Shown one piece after another: positions 17,864 through 30,482 of a stretch of 54,895 bases of DNA. This stretch comes from Akkermansia muciniphila. Lineage in GTDB: Bacteria > Verrucomicrobiota > Verrucomicrobiia > Limisphaerales > SXTU01. Below the pieces are notes generated by a model. That model ran no database searches and was not told the origin of the DNA. It worked only from the letters and a program-made list of their open reading frames with translations. The position numbers were made by a program, and so were the translations under genes. The stretch is taken from positions 1 through 54,895 of the forward strand of contig CAMCFN010000023.1 in assembly GCA_945874145.1 (NCBI GenBank), in the 5' to 3' direction. Every line of letters begins with the position of its first letter. The stretch's first letter is position 1.

Positions 17864-18847
17864 ATGGCCGAAGCAACTGGCAAACGCGAACACTTCGTCG
17901 GCGTGGACTTGGGCGGCACCAAGATTCTCGCCGGGGTCTTCACCCCGCAGCTCAAGTGCCTCGGCAAGGTGAAGATGAGCACCAAGCCGGAGCGCGGCCC
18001 GGAGGGCGTGCTGGAGCGCGTGGCCCGGTGTGTGCAGGAGGTCATTGATGAGTGCGACCTCAAGCTCGACAACATCAAGGCGCTCGGCATCGGGGCACCG
18101 GGCGCGATTGATCCGGAGGAGGGGCGGATGATTTTCGCGCCGAACTTGAAGTGGGAAAATGTGCCGCTCAAGAAGGCGCTGGAGAAGCAGCTCGATTTGC
18201 CCGTCTTCGCCGAGAACGACTGCAACGCCTGCGCGCTGGGCGTGTATGAGACGGAACTCGACCCCAAGCCGCGCTCGATGGTGGGCATATTCCTCGGCAC
18301 GGGCATCGGCGGCGGCATCGTGCTGGATGGCAAGCCTTACTCCGGCTTCAACCGCACCGCCGGGGAAATCGGACACATGGTCCTCGAAGTGAACGGTCCC
18401 AAGTGCGGCTGCGGCAACAAGGGTTGCTTCGAGGCGCTGGCCAGCCGCACCGCACTCTTCCGCAAAATCCAGAACGCGGTGAAGGACGGCCAGAAGACCG
18501 TGCTCACCGACATGCTCGGTCCCGAGCTGACGGACATGCGCAGCGGCGACCTCCGCAAGGCGCTGCGCCGGGGGGACAAATTTGTCGAGAAAATCGTCGA
18601 GGAAGCGGCCGAATACACCGGCATCGCCGTAGCCAACATCATCAATCTCCTCAACCCGGAGGTGATCGTCCTGGGCGGCGGCGTGATGGACCAGCTCGCC
18701 GACGATATGCTGGCCATCATCATTGAGACGGCGAAAGACTACGCGCTCCCCGGAACGGCGAAGGGCATTGAGATCATCGCCAGCAAGCTCGGTGACGATG
18801 CCGGCATCACCGGCGCGGCCGTGCTGGCGAAGCGGGAGAGCAAATGA
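17864..18847 (+). CDS. ROK family glucokinase
   Basis: A 327-residue sugar kinase of the ROK family, probably a glucokinase making glucose 6-phosphate from ATP. The phosphate-1 loop VGVDLGGTK is at 12-20 and ENDCNACALG carries the catalytic Asp. The FLGTGIGGGIVLDG loop binds phosphate, and GEIGHMVLE followed by CGCGNKGCFE is the ROK zinc-binding signature. The start is ATG 17864, with no Shine-Dalgarno. It follows a 207-base gap after the kinase pair, so it may have its own promoter. ROK repressors have an N-terminal helix-turn-helix, which is absent here. Confidence 0.92.
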   Translation: MAEATGKREHFVGVDLGGTKILAGVFTPQLKCLGKVKMSTKPERGPEGVLERVARCVQEVIDECDLKLDNIKALGIGAPGAIDPEEGRMIFAPNLKWENVPLKKALEKQLDLPVFAENDCNACALGVYETELDPKPRSMVGIFLGTGIGGGIVLDGKPYSGFNRTAGEIGHMVLEVNGPKCGCGNKGCFEALASRTALFRKIQNAVKDGQKTVLTDMLGPELTDMRSGDLRKALRRGDKFVEKIVEEAAEYTGIAVANIINLLNPEVIVLGGGVMDQLADDMLAIIIETAKDYALPGTAKGIEIIASKLGDDAGITGAAVLAKRESK

Positions 18848-18869
18848 AGCGTATTTCGTGCTTAGCCCC

Positions 18870-19859
18870 GTGAGCCATGACCCCGAAAACTTCGCACCCA
18901 CCAAGCACTCACCAATAATTTCAGCTCCCTCCGCGCGCCGCGCCGTCATCGACATCGGCACCAACTCGGTGAAGCTGCTCGTCGCGGATGTTTCCCCGAA
19001 CGCCGTGGAGCCGGTGTGGGAAGGCAGTGAGCAAACCCGGCTGGGGCGCGGCTTCTACGATGATCACCGGCTTCGGCCCGAGGCCATTGCGGACACGGCC
19101 AAGGCCGTCGCCAGCTTCAGCCAGACGGCCCGCGAGCAGGGTGCGAGTGACTTGAGAATCATCGCCACCAGTGCGGCTCGCGATGCGGTGAACGCCGCCG
19201 ATTTGCTCACCGCCGTCCATTCCGCCAGCGGCAAAACGGTGGAGATCATCAGCGGCGAACAGGAAGCCGAATGGGCCTTTCAAGGCGTGCTGACGGACCC
19301 CTCGCTGCGCCGCCAGCCGGTGCTGATTCTCGATGTGGGCGGGGGCAGCACAGAGTTCATCCTCGGCGATAACGGCCAAGCCTTGTTTCGTGACAGCTTC
19401 AAGCTGGGCACCGTCCGACTGCTCGAAGCGACGCGGATGGACGATCCGCCCACGGTGGCTGAACTGGCTGCCTTGCGCGCGCAGCTTCGCAGCTTCCTCG
19501 AACGAGAAGTCCGGCCGAAGCTCGCGCCCCATTTGCAGGCCATCCGCCAAGGAGAACTCACCTTAGTGGGCACCGGAGGGACAACGAGCATTCTGGCGCG
19601 CTTGCAGCTTCAACTCCCGGACTACGACCGGCAGCTCATCGAGGCGAGCCGCTTCACTGCCGCACAGGTGCGGGTGCAGCTCCAACGCCTGTGGGCACTG
19701 CCGCTGGCCGCGCGCCGCGAAGTGCCCGGCCTGCCGCCGAACCGCGCGGACGTGATTCTGTTCGGGGTGGCGATCTTCGAGACGGTAATGGAAGCGTTTG
19801 ACATCGCCAGCCTCCGCGTCAGCACACGCGGACTCCGCTTTGCCGCCGTCCGCCCGTAG
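18870..19859 (+). CDS. Ppx/GppA family phosphatase
   Basis: An exopolyphosphatase / guanosine pentaphosphatase family protein of the actin-like ATPase fold. Signature motifs are AVIDIGTNSVKLLVADV near the N-terminus, IISGEQEAEWAF, the second phosphate loop LDVGGGSTEFILGD, and a C-terminal VGTGGTTS. It would degrade polyphosphate or pppGpp; the two are not separable here. The frame opens at 18723 inside the glucokinase, but conservation starts about residue 73 of that frame, so GTG 18870 is the more reasonable start. At about 329 residues it is the short form without the C-terminal HD-like domain. Confidence 0.88.
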   Translation: MSHDPENFAPTKHSPIISAPSARRAVIDIGTNSVKLLVADVSPNAVEPVWEGSEQTRLGRGFYDDHRLRPEAIADTAKAVASFSQTAREQGASDLRIIATSAARDAVNAADLLTAVHSASGKTVEIISGEQEAEWAFQGVLTDPSLRRQPVLILDVGGGSTEFILGDNGQALFRDSFKLGTVRLLEATRMDDPPTVAELAALRAQLRSFLEREVRPKLAPHLQAIRQGELTLVGTGGTTSILARLQLQLPDYDRQLIEASRFTAAQVRVQLQRLWALPLAARREVPGLPPNRADVILFGVAIFETVMEAFDIASLRVSTRGLRFAAVRP

Positions 19860-19873
19860 TTGCGAACCAAGCA

Positions 19874-20284
19874 ATGCCGGACGCCAGTTTCACCGAGTTT
19901 ATCCGGGACCAGTTGGGCACGCCGCCGGTCAACGACTTCAGGCGGATGTTTGGCGGGCTTGGCATTTACCGGAGCGGGGTGTTCCTGGGGATCATCTACG
20001 AGGGACGCCTTTACTTCAAAACTACTGCGACCACACGCGCTGCCTACGACGACGCAGGGATGGCCGTGTTCCAAACCAACGCCCGCCAACGCCTCACCGC
20101 CTACCGCGAAGTTCCGGCCCAGATGATCGAGGACGCCGAGCAACTCCGCCGCTGGGCCGAGCAAGCTTGTGTCGCCGCCAGCCGCACGCAGGGGCCTAGG
20201 CGCGGCGGGCGCCCCGCTTCCCAGTCCGCAAGGCCATGGGCTAATCGGTTGGGCCTTGTCCGTTTGCAAACTGAAGCGGCCTGA
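19874..20284 (+). CDS. TfoX/Sxy N-terminal domain protein
   Basis: A 136-residue protein whose first 100 residues fit the TfoX N-terminal domain (FRRMFGGLGIYRSGVFLGI, LYFKTTATTRAAY and a final WAEQA helix). TfoX/Sxy regulates competence in some Proteobacteria, but stand-alone N-domain proteins are widespread and of unknown role. It lies 14 bases after the Ppx gene. The last 30 residues are Arg/Pro/Gly-rich and encoded by palindromic DNA (for example CGGCCTGAAGGCCG at about 20277-20290), so the tail may come from a repeat that displaced the original stop. Confidence 0.82.
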   Translation: MPDASFTEFIRDQLGTPPVNDFRRMFGGLGIYRSGVFLGIIYEGRLYFKTTATTRAAYDDAGMAVFQTNARQRLTAYREVPAQMIEDAEQLRRWAEQACVAASRTQGPRRGGRPASQSARPWANRLGLVRLQTEAA

Positions 20285-20355
20285 AGGCCGGCCCCGAGCC
20301 AACCGACCGGCGACGGGCGCAACAATTTGCTTCGTCACCGACGCCGGTTTTCGTT

Positions 20356-21480
20356 ATGACTTCCACGTTGCAACCGGCTGACTCCAATCCCCCTGCCCCG
20401 CATCATCCAGCGGTGGAACTACAGCACGTCGTCCGGCGTTTCGGGGCGGTTGAAGCGCTCGCCGGCGTGAGCCTCAACGTCCGCCGGGGCGAGCTCTTCT
20501 CCATTTTGGGCCCGTCCGGTTGCGGCAAGACCACCCTGCTCCGCATCATCGCCGGGCTGGACTTGCCCGACAGCGGCGGTCTGCGCATCGGCGGCGTGGA
20601 GTCGTTGCGCCTGCCCGCTTGGAAACGGCCCGTCAACACCGTCTTCCAATCCTACGCGCTCTTCCCGCACCTCAGCGTTTCCGAAAATGTCGCTTTCGGG
20701 CTGCGCATGAAACGCCTCTCCAGCCACGACATCGTGCGCCGCACCGTGGCCGTGATGGATTTGACGCAAATCACCCAGCTCGCTGGCCGGCATCCGCACG
20801 AGCTTTCCGGTGGGCAACGGCAACGCGTCGCCCTCGCCCGCGCCATCGTAAACGAGCCGGACGTGCTGCTGCTCGATGAGCCGCTGGGCGCGTTGGACGC
20901 CAAGCTGCGCAAGGAGCTCCAGCGCGAGCTGCGCCAACTCCAGCAGCGGCTGGGCACCACCTTCATCCACGTCACTCACGATCAGGACGAGGCCTTCGCC
21001 ATCAGCGACCGGGTGGCGCTGATGCACGCTGGCCGCGTGGAGCAGCTCGGCACGCCGGAGGAGCTATACGAGCGGCCCAAGAACCGCTTCGTGGCTGAGT
21101 TCATCGGGGCCGGCAATTTCTTTGCGGGCAAATTCGTTTCCCGCACCGGCTCGGTGCTGGAGACGGAAACGCCACTGGGGCACCTCCGCATCGAACTAAC
21201 CCAGGCCGCCATCGAGCTGGCGGAGCGGGAGCAATTGCACATCGGCATCCGCCCCGAGCGCATTTCCCTCGAAGGCGGTTCCGCCGGCGACAACCGGCTG
21301 CTGGGCCAGGTCGAGGCCGTCGTCTCCAATGGCCCGGAGAGCCACATCCAAGTCCGCGTCGGCCAAACCCTGTTGCGCGTGGTGGAGTTAAACACCGGAC
21401 GGCGATCAGTGGGGCTCTTCGTTGGCGACTCCGTGGAAGTGGCCCTGCCACCGGCCAACCTGTTTTTAATGGAGGCCTGA
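20356..21480 (+). CDS. potA: Spermidine/putrescine-type ABC transporter ATPase
   Basis: A 374-residue ABC ATPase. Walker A GPSGCGKTT is at 52-60, the Q-loop FQSYALFPH follows, then the signature ELSGGQRQRVALARA, Walker B VLLLDEPLGALD and the H-loop HVTHDQDEA. The C-terminal 120 residues form a TOBE domain (IGIRPERISL). Together with two permeases of the PotB and PotC types it fits the polyamine import class, although iron- and thiamine-type relatives are close. It abuts the next gene: TGA at 21478-21480 is followed at once by ATG 21481. Confidence 0.9.
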   Translation: MTSTLQPADSNPPAPHHPAVELQHVVRRFGAVEALAGVSLNVRRGELFSILGPSGCGKTTLLRIIAGLDLPDSGGLRIGGVESLRLPAWKRPVNTVFQSYALFPHLSVSENVAFGLRMKRLSSHDIVRRTVAVMDLTQITQLAGRHPHELSGGQRQRVALARAIVNEPDVLLLDEPLGALDAKLRKELQRELRQLQQRLGTTFIHVTHDQDEAFAISDRVALMHAGRVEQLGTPEELYERPKNRFVAEFIGAGNFFAGKFVSRTGSVLETETPLGHLRIELTQAAIELAEREQLHIGIRPERISLEGGSAGDNRLLGQVEAVVSNGPESHIQVRVGQTLLRVVELNTGRRSVGLFVGDSVEVALPPANLFLMEA

Positions 21481-22437
21481 ATGGCGGAATCCACCGGAGC
21501 AACCACCCGACAGCGCCGCCGCCGGCTGCGGCGCACGGTCCACTTCGGCGAACCCCTGCCGCCCGGGGCGCACACCTTCCGAGCCTCCTGGCTTTGCGGT
21601 CCGAGCGTGCTCTGGATGACCCTGTTTCTCCTGTTGCCTCTCGGCTTTGTGATCGCGATGAGCTTCGCGCAACGCGGTGACGCAGGCGAAATCGAGTGGC
21701 GGTTCACCTGGGAAAATTACGCGCGCTTGCTCGGCCACGGTGCGCTGGGCTTCGACCCCGTGCAGCCCGTGATTCTCCTGCGCAGCCTGGTGGTCGGGCT
21801 GATCACGGCAGTGTTTTGCCTGATGCTGGGGCTGCCCGTGGCATTCTTCATCGCCGGCCTGCCGCGCCGGTGGAAGGGTGCGGCGCTGACGCTGGTGGTG
21901 ATCCCCTTCTGGACGAATCTCCTTATCCGCACCTACGGCTGGCAGTTGCTGCTGGCCCCCGAGGGCGTGGTGGCCAAGCTGTTTACCGCCGCCGGACTGC
22001 TGCGCGCGGGCGAGGCGCTTTATCCGGGCTGGCCCGCCGTCATGCTGGCGATGGTGTGCGACTACCTGCCGTTCATGGTGCTGCCGCTTTACGCCAGCGT
22101 AGAGAAGCTTGACTGGTCCCTCACCGAAGCGGCGGCCGACCTCGGCGCAGGACCGTTGCGGAACTTCTGGCATGCCGTGCTGCCGCAAATCCGACCGGGG
22201 ATCATAGCCGGGGCGATCCTCGTCTTTCTCCCGGCCACCGGGCAGTTCATCATCCCCGACCTGCTGGGCGGCGCGAAAGTCGCGCTGCTGGGCAGCGCCG
22301 TGCAGCAGCAGTTCGGCGCGAGCCGTGACTGGCCCCTCGGTTCCGCCATCGCCGTGACCGCGCTGGGCGTTATGTTCTTGGGTGCGTGGCTGCACACCCG
22401 CGTGACGCGCGGGCACAAGGAGGTTGGGTTGCCATGA
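21481..22437 (+). CDS. potB: Polyamine-type ABC transporter permease
   Basis: A 318-residue inner-membrane permease with six predicted helices after a cytoplasmic basic N-terminus. The EAA loop that docks on the ATPase is visible as TEAAADLGAGPLRNFWHAVLP near 217-237. Length and the long first periplasmic segment match PotB/PotH. Its stop overlaps the following ATG by one base pattern ATGA (22434-22437), so PotB and PotC are translationally coupled. Confidence 0.88.
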   Translation: MAESTGATTRQRRRRLRRTVHFGEPLPPGAHTFRASWLCGPSVLWMTLFLLLPLGFVIAMSFAQRGDAGEIEWRFTWENYARLLGHGALGFDPVQPVILLRSLVVGLITAVFCLMLGLPVAFFIAGLPRRWKGAALTLVVIPFWTNLLIRTYGWQLLLAPEGVVAKLFTAAGLLRAGEALYPGWPAVMLAMVCDYLPFMVLPLYASVEKLDWSLTEAAADLGAGPLRNFWHAVLPQIRPGIIAGAILVFLPATGQFIIPDLLGGAKVALLGSAVQQQFGASRDWPLGSAIAVTALGVMFLGAWLHTRVTRGHKEVGLP

Positions 22438-23231
22438 ACCGCCGTCTCCCCTTGGCCGGCTTTGCCTCCGTCCTGGTCTTTCTCTTCCTCTACGCGCCGC
22501 TCGCGGTCGTCATCGTGTATTCCTTCAACGCGGCGCGTTACGGCGTCGAGTGGCGGGGCTTCACGGTCGATTGGTATGTCCGGTTGCTCGACAACCAGCA
22601 GGCCACCGCAGCCGCCGTGAACACGCTGCAACTCGCCTGCACCAGCACCTTCTTTGCAACGTTGCTGGGCACCGCGCTCGCCTACGGCATGAGCCGCTAC
22701 AACTTCCCCGGCAAGGCGTTGTTCCAGCATGTCCTCCATGTGCCCGTCTTCATCCCGGACATCGTCATGGCCGTGGCGCTGCTGCTGTTCTTCGCCGTGG
22801 TGCGCAAGTTCCTCGCCGGCTTCGAGCTGGGCATGACCACCATGACGCTGGCGCACATCACGTTGCAAATCCCCTTCATCGCCATCGTCGTGCGGGCGCG
22901 CATGGAGGATTGCGATCCGCAACTGGAAGAGGCCGCCGCCGACCTCGGCGCGGGGCCGTGGCTGACGTTCCGGCATGTGACGTTCCCGTTGATGATGCCG
23001 GGCATTGTCGCGGGCGGGCTGCTGGCGTTCACGTTGAGCCTGGATGACTTCGTGGTGAGCTTCTTCACCAGCGGGCCCGCGTCCACCACCCTGCCCATCC
23101 TGATTTTCTCCTCCGTGAAGCGCGGCCTCACCCCGGACATTCATGCCCTCGCCAGCCTCATCGTGCTCGTCTCCGCGCTCACAGTGGTGACGGTTGCGTG
23201 GCTGCGGGGGCGGACGGAAGTGAAGACCTGA
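22434..23231 (+). CDS. potC: Polyamine-type ABC transporter permease
   Basis: A 265-residue permease with the PotC/PotI pattern: N-terminal membrane helix ASVLVFLFLYAPLAVVIVYS, the segment SFNAARYGVEWRG typical of this group, and the EAA loop LEEAAADLGAGPWLTFRHV. The start is ATG 22434, which overlaps the potB stop; the frame itself is open from 22386. No periplasmic binding protein gene (PotD) follows. The next gene is aspS after 185 bases of hairpin-rich spacer, so the binding protein must be encoded elsewhere or be a shared one. Confidence 0.88.
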   Translation: MNRRLPLAGFASVLVFLFLYAPLAVVIVYSFNAARYGVEWRGFTVDWYVRLLDNQQATAAAVNTLQLACTSTFFATLLGTALAYGMSRYNFPGKALFQHVLHVPVFIPDIVMAVALLLFFAVVRKFLAGFELGMTTMTLAHITLQIPFIAIVVRARMEDCDPQLEEAAADLGAGPWLTFRHVTFPLMMPGIVAGGLLAFTLSLDDFVVSFFTSGPASTTLPILIFSSVKRGLTPDIHALASLIVLVSALTVVTVAWLRGRTEVKT

Positions 23232-23280
23232 CTTCACCGGCTTTCAACTGCATTCCCGTAGCGCAAGCCTCTGGTTTGCC

Positions 23281-23317
23281 GGTGCCGCAAGCGTCCCCGT
23301 TCGCCCGTCGCGGCACC
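23281..23317. repeat. Hairpin between potC and aspS
   Basis: An 8-bp perfect stem (23281-23288 with 23310-23317) with a 21-base loop lies 50 bases after the potC stop. Five T residues occur about 14 bases farther on, too distant for a classic terminator. It may slow transcription at the end of the pot operon. Confidence 0.4.
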
Positions 23318-23416
23318 CGATGCGCCCGGATTTTTCCTTTGAATCCCGCGTGCTTCGCGCCAAAGTCCGCGTCCTTTCGGTGGATTTTGCCGCCGGGAAC
23401 CGACCGCTGAACGCAC

Positions 23417-25246
23417 ATGAAACGCACGCATCACTGCAACGAATTGCGCCCGGAACACGCCGGGCAGACCGTCACCCTCACCGGCTGGGTCCACTCCCGC
23501 CGCGACCTCGGCGGCGTCCTCTTCATTGACCTCCGCGACCGCGAGGGCCGCACGCAGACGGTGTTCGACCCGCAGGACTTATCCAAGGAAGTCTTCGAGA
23601 CCGCCACGCACCTGCACGCCGAGTCCGTCATCGAAATCATCGGCAAGGTCCGCGTCCGCCCCACCGGCACGAACAACGACAAAATTCAGACCGGCCAAAT
23701 CGAAGTGCTCGTGAAGGAAATGGTCGTGCTCAACCACGCCGAAGTCCTCCCCTTCCCCGTGGACGACCCCGAGGTCGCCAACAAGGTCAACGAAGAGCTG
23801 CGCCTCCAATACCGTTACCTCGACCTCCGCCGCCCCGAGATGGCGCGCAACCTCCGCGTCCGCTCGAAGGTCGCCACCGCCACGCGCGTGTTCATGGACG
23901 AGCAGGGCTTCCTCGAAGTCGAGACGCCAACGCTCTTCAAGTCCACGCCCGAGGGCGCGCGCGAGTTCCTCGTGCCGAACCGCCGCGAGCCGGGCACCTT
24001 CTACGCGCTCCCGCAGTCGCCGCAGCAGTTCAAACAAATCCTCATGTGCGGCGGCATCGAGCGCTACTTCCAGCTCGCCCGCTGCTATCGCGACGAGGAC
24101 CTCCGCGCCGACCGCCAGCCCGAGTTCACGCAGGTGGACATCGAGATGAGCTTCATCGAGCGCGAGGACATCTACGCACTCATCGAGGGCTTGCTGAAAC
24201 GCGTCTGGAAGACCGCCCTCAACATCGACATCCCCACGCCCTTCAAGCGCATCAGCTTCGAGGAAGCGCTGAACCGCTTCGGCATTGATAAGCCCGACAC
24301 GCGCTTCGGCATGGAACTCGTGGACTTCACCGAGGACTTCCGCGCGAGCACGTTCAAGGTCTTCTCCGGCGCGATTGCCAGCGGCGGCGTGGTCAAGGCG
24401 ATGAACGCCAAAGGCATGGCCGGCGCGACGCAGGGCCAAATCGAAACCATGACCGAATACGCCAAGAGCTTCGGTGCGCGCGGCCTCGCCTACATCAAGG
24501 TGGAGAATGGCGACTGGAAATCCCCCATCGTGAAGTTCTTCTCCGAGGCCGAGAAGACCGCGCTCAAGACCAAGCTCGCCATCGAGGAAGGCGACCTGAT
24601 TCTCTTCGCCGCCGACCAGTGGCTCAACGCCTGCGAAATCCTCGGCAAGATTCGCCTCTACTGCGCTGACGTGCTCAAGACGCAGGGCAAGCTCGTCCTC
24701 GACCCGAAGCAATTCAATTTCCTCTGGGTCATCGAATTCCCGCTGCTCGGCTTCGACCGCGAGCTGAACCGCTGGTATTCCAGCCACCACCCCTTCACCG
24801 CGCCCGTGACGGAGGACATCCCCCTCCTCAAGGCCGACCCGAAGAAAGTCCGCGGCCAGCACTACGACATCGTGGTCAACGGCGTCGAGCTGGGCGGCGG
24901 CAGCATCCGCATCCACCAGCCCGCCGTGCAGAAGACCATCTTCGAGGAGCTCCTCCAGATTCCGCCCGACGAGACCCAGCTCCGCTTCGGCTACATGCTG
25001 GAAGCCTTCAAGTATGGCGCGCCCCCGCACGGCGGCATCGCGCTGGGCTTCGACCGCCTCATCGCCATCCTCTGCAACACCCCGAGCATCCGCGACGTCA
25101 TCGCCTTCCCGAAGACCGCGAAGGGCGTCTGCCTGATGACCGACTCGCCCTCCGGCGTCTCCGCGCGGCAGTTGAAGGACTTGCACATCGAGGTGAAGGC
25201 GGCTCCGAAGAAGGATCCGGCTGCGCCCAGCGCACCGAGCGCTTGA
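23417..25246 (+). CDS. aspS: Aspartyl-tRNA synthetase
   Basis: A 609-residue class IIb synthetase charging tRNA-Asp. It has the N-terminal OB-fold anticodon-binding domain (TLTGWVHSRRDLGGVLFIDL) and motif 2 in RCYRDEDLRADRQPEFTQVD. The bacterial GAD insertion spans about 290-420, and motif 3 is GGIALGFDRLIAIL near 533-546. Length is normal for bacterial AspRS. The final 15 residues are Pro/Ala-rich. Its TGA overlaps the TTG start of the next gene. Whether it also charges tRNA-Asn cannot be decided from the sequence alone. Confidence 0.97.
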   Translation: MKRTHHCNELRPEHAGQTVTLTGWVHSRRDLGGVLFIDLRDREGRTQTVFDPQDLSKEVFETATHLHAESVIEIIGKVRVRPTGTNNDKIQTGQIEVLVKEMVVLNHAEVLPFPVDDPEVANKVNEELRLQYRYLDLRRPEMARNLRVRSKVATATRVFMDEQGFLEVETPTLFKSTPEGAREFLVPNRREPGTFYALPQSPQQFKQILMCGGIERYFQLARCYRDEDLRADRQPEFTQVDIEMSFIEREDIYALIEGLLKRVWKTALNIDIPTPFKRISFEEALNRFGIDKPDTRFGMELVDFTEDFRASTFKVFSGAIASGGVVKAMNAKGMAGATQGQIETMTEYAKSFGARGLAYIKVENGDWKSPIVKFFSEAEKTALKTKLAIEEGDLILFAADQWLNACEILGKIRLYCADVLKTQGKLVLDPKQFNFLWVIEFPLLGFDRELNRWYSSHHPFTAPVTEDIPLLKADPKKVRGQHYDIVVNGVELGGGSIRIHQPAVQKTIFEELLQIPPDETQLRFGYMLEAFKYGAPPHGGIALGFDRLIAILCNTPSIRDVIAFPKTAKGVCLMTDSPSGVSARQLKDLHIEVKAAPKKDPAAPSAPSA

Positions 25247-26106
25247 GCAAGCGCGGTGACTTCGTGAGCGCCGACTCGCATTTCAAAGGCTGGGCCAAAC
25301 CCGGCCCGGTGCCGCCGGGCTTGAGCGCCGGCCTGACCGTCGCCCCGGACGAGACGCTGGACGCCATCAGCGGGCACTTCCGCCTGTTCCAATTGCGCGA
25401 CGGCCACCGCTTCTCGACGGACGACATCCTCACCGCGTGGTATGGCACCACCTGGTGTCCCACGGCGCGCACGGCGTTGGACCTCGGCAGCGGCATCGGC
25501 ACGGTGGGCATGATCGTGGCGTGGCGCTTGCCCGGCGCGCGGCTGGTGACGGTGGAGGCGCAGGCGGCCAGCGTGGCGCTGGCCCGGAAGTCGGCGCGCT
25601 TCAACGGCGTCGAGGCGCGCTACGAGATCCGCGAGGGGGATTTCCGCAGCCCGGACGTGCTGCACGCGGAGGAGCAGTTCGACCTCATCAGCGGCAGCCC
25701 GCCCTACTTCCCGCCCGGCACCGGCGTGGAGAGCGAGCATCCGCAGAAGCTCGCCTGCCGCTTCGAACTGCGCGGGACGGTGGCTGACTATTGCAGCACG
25801 GCAGCCAAGCACCTTGCGCCCGGCGGCTTCTTCGCCTGCGTGTTTCCCTACGAGCCGGCGCAGTTAGCGCGCGTGGAGGCCGGGGCGCGCGAGGCGGGGC
25901 TGGTCATCGTGCGCCGTCGGCCCGTGGTCTTCCGCGAGGGCGAGGCACCGTTGGTGGGCTTGTTCGGGATGATGCGAGCGACGGACTTGCCCGAGTGGTT
26001 TCGCGGGCAGACGTGGACGGAGCCGGACCTCATCATCCGCACGCGCGAAGGGAAGATTCACCCCGAATACTCTGCGGTGAAGCTGGCTATCGGCTTCCCA
26101 CCCTGA
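25243..26106 (+). CDS. TrmN6-like tRNA/rRNA adenine methyltransferase
   Basis: A 287-residue SAM-dependent methyltransferase similar to tRNA1(Val) adenine-37 N6-methyltransferase (TrmN6/YfiC). The conserved lead-in HRFSTDDILTAWY binds the region around SAM, LDLGSGIGTVGMIVA is motif I, and SGSPPYFPPG is motif IV with SPPY in place of the common NPPY. A basic C-terminus follows. The start is TTG 25243, overlapping the aspS stop, or GTG 25264. Pairing with aspS suggests a tRNA substrate but does not prove it. The stop is only two bases from the stop of the convergent gene. Confidence 0.82.
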   Translation: MSKRGDFVSADSHFKGWAKPGPVPPGLSAGLTVAPDETLDAISGHFRLFQLRDGHRFSTDDILTAWYGTTWCPTARTALDLGSGIGTVGMIVAWRLPGARLVTVEAQAASVALARKSARFNGVEARYEIREGDFRSPDVLHAEEQFDLISGSPPYFPPGTGVESEHPQKLACRFELRGTVADYCSTAAKHLAPGGFFACVFPYEPAQLARVEAGAREAGLVIVRRRPVVFREGEAPLVGLFGMMRATDLPEWFRGQTWTEPDLIIRTREGKIHPEYSAVKLAIGFPP

Positions 26107-26108
26107 AG

Positions 26109-29473
<3,365 letters not shown>

Positions 29474-29477
<4 letters not shown>

Positions 29478-30319
29478 TTCGCGCGCTGCGCGAGCAGTTC
29501 CACCAACCCCGTCAGCACTTCATCCCGGTCCTTTCCACTGAGGGCCAAGGCCAGTTGCGCGGTGAGGAGACCGTAGTTCGCGCCGATGTCGTAGCGGCGG
29601 CCCGCCAGTTCGGCGGCGAGATAACGCTCCTTGCGCGCGAGCTTAGCCAGCGTGGCGGAGAGGTGGACACCTCCGCGCGTGCCGGCGGCGGCGACCTCCT
29701 CCGCGAGCAACGCCATGACCGACGGCGTAAGCACGTGCATGCCGAAGAAGCACAGGTAGTGGCCCGCGCGCAGTCCTGGGACGATGAGCCGCTGCTCCGC
29801 CACCGTTGGCGTGGGCTTCTCGACGACCTCGGTGATGTCATAGAGGCCCTTGCGCGCCGCGACGAGGCGTCCGCCCACAGCCCCGTAATAAGGCAGCTTG
29901 CTCTCGTGCGTGGCCTGCACGGCCGACACGGCGCAGTTCTCCGCTGTAGCGACCTCGACGAGCTGTTGCGCGCACCGGCGGACTTCGCCGCTGACGTAAA
30001 GGTGGTCGCCCACGAGCAGAAGGAAGGGTTTCTTCCCGGCGAACTTCGCGGCGCAGGACACGGCGTGGCCGTAGCCGAGCGGCTTCTTCTGCTCGACGAA
30101 TTCAAGGCGCTTCGCGTGCTCGCCAGCCGCAGCGCGGTAAACCTTCTCGTCGCCGGGGCAGACCACGACGCACAGCTCCTCAATGCCCGCCGCGAGGACT
30201 TCCTCGATGATGATGGCCAGGGCGGTCTTGGTCTGGCCGTCGCGGTCCACGAGGGATTGGAGCGGGAGCGTGCGCTGGCTCTTGCCAGCGGCGGTGATGA
30301 TGGCGCGTTTGATGTCCAT
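29474..30319 (-). CDS. GalU-like UTP-glucose-1-phosphate uridylyltransferase
   Basis: A 281-residue nucleotidyltransferase of the GalU/RmlA fold. It starts with [20 protein letters not shown], a variant of the family's GxGTRxLP nucleotide loop. GYGHAVSCA and the metal Asp in [10 protein letters not shown] follow, then VVEKPTP and RYDIGANYG near the C-terminus. It likely makes UDP-glucose or a related nucleotide sugar. ATG 30319 is chosen since the open stretch up to 30436 shows no family sequence. It overlaps the kinase-pyrophosphorylase gene by GTGA, so the two enzymes are probably made together. Confidence 0.83.
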
Positions 30320-30433
30320 GAAAGGCGTATGACTGCTGAGTGTTACTTGAAGCGCTAACAACCAAGCGGCTTGAGCATGACGGAAAACCTGCCCTGCTGC
30401 CAAACAGGAAGAAGCCGGTGATTTCCGGGACTT

Positions 30434-30464
30434 CAAAAGCGGGCAGCGCTTCCCTGCCCCAGCT
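30434..30464 (-). terminator. Possible intrinsic terminator after argJ
   Basis: On the minus strand a 6-bp GC stem (30459-30454 with 30446-30441) extends by AGC/GCT across a small bulge and ends in four T residues (30437-30434). It begins about 20 bases after the argJ stop. The stem is short, so confidence is moderate. Confidence 0.45.
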
Positions 30465-30482
30465 AAAACGTCGAAACGCGCG

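Noticed and set aside
23579..25186. A 535-residue minus-strand open frame opposite aspS
   Set aside because: aspS is unmistakable; the antisense frame is a codon-bias shadow.
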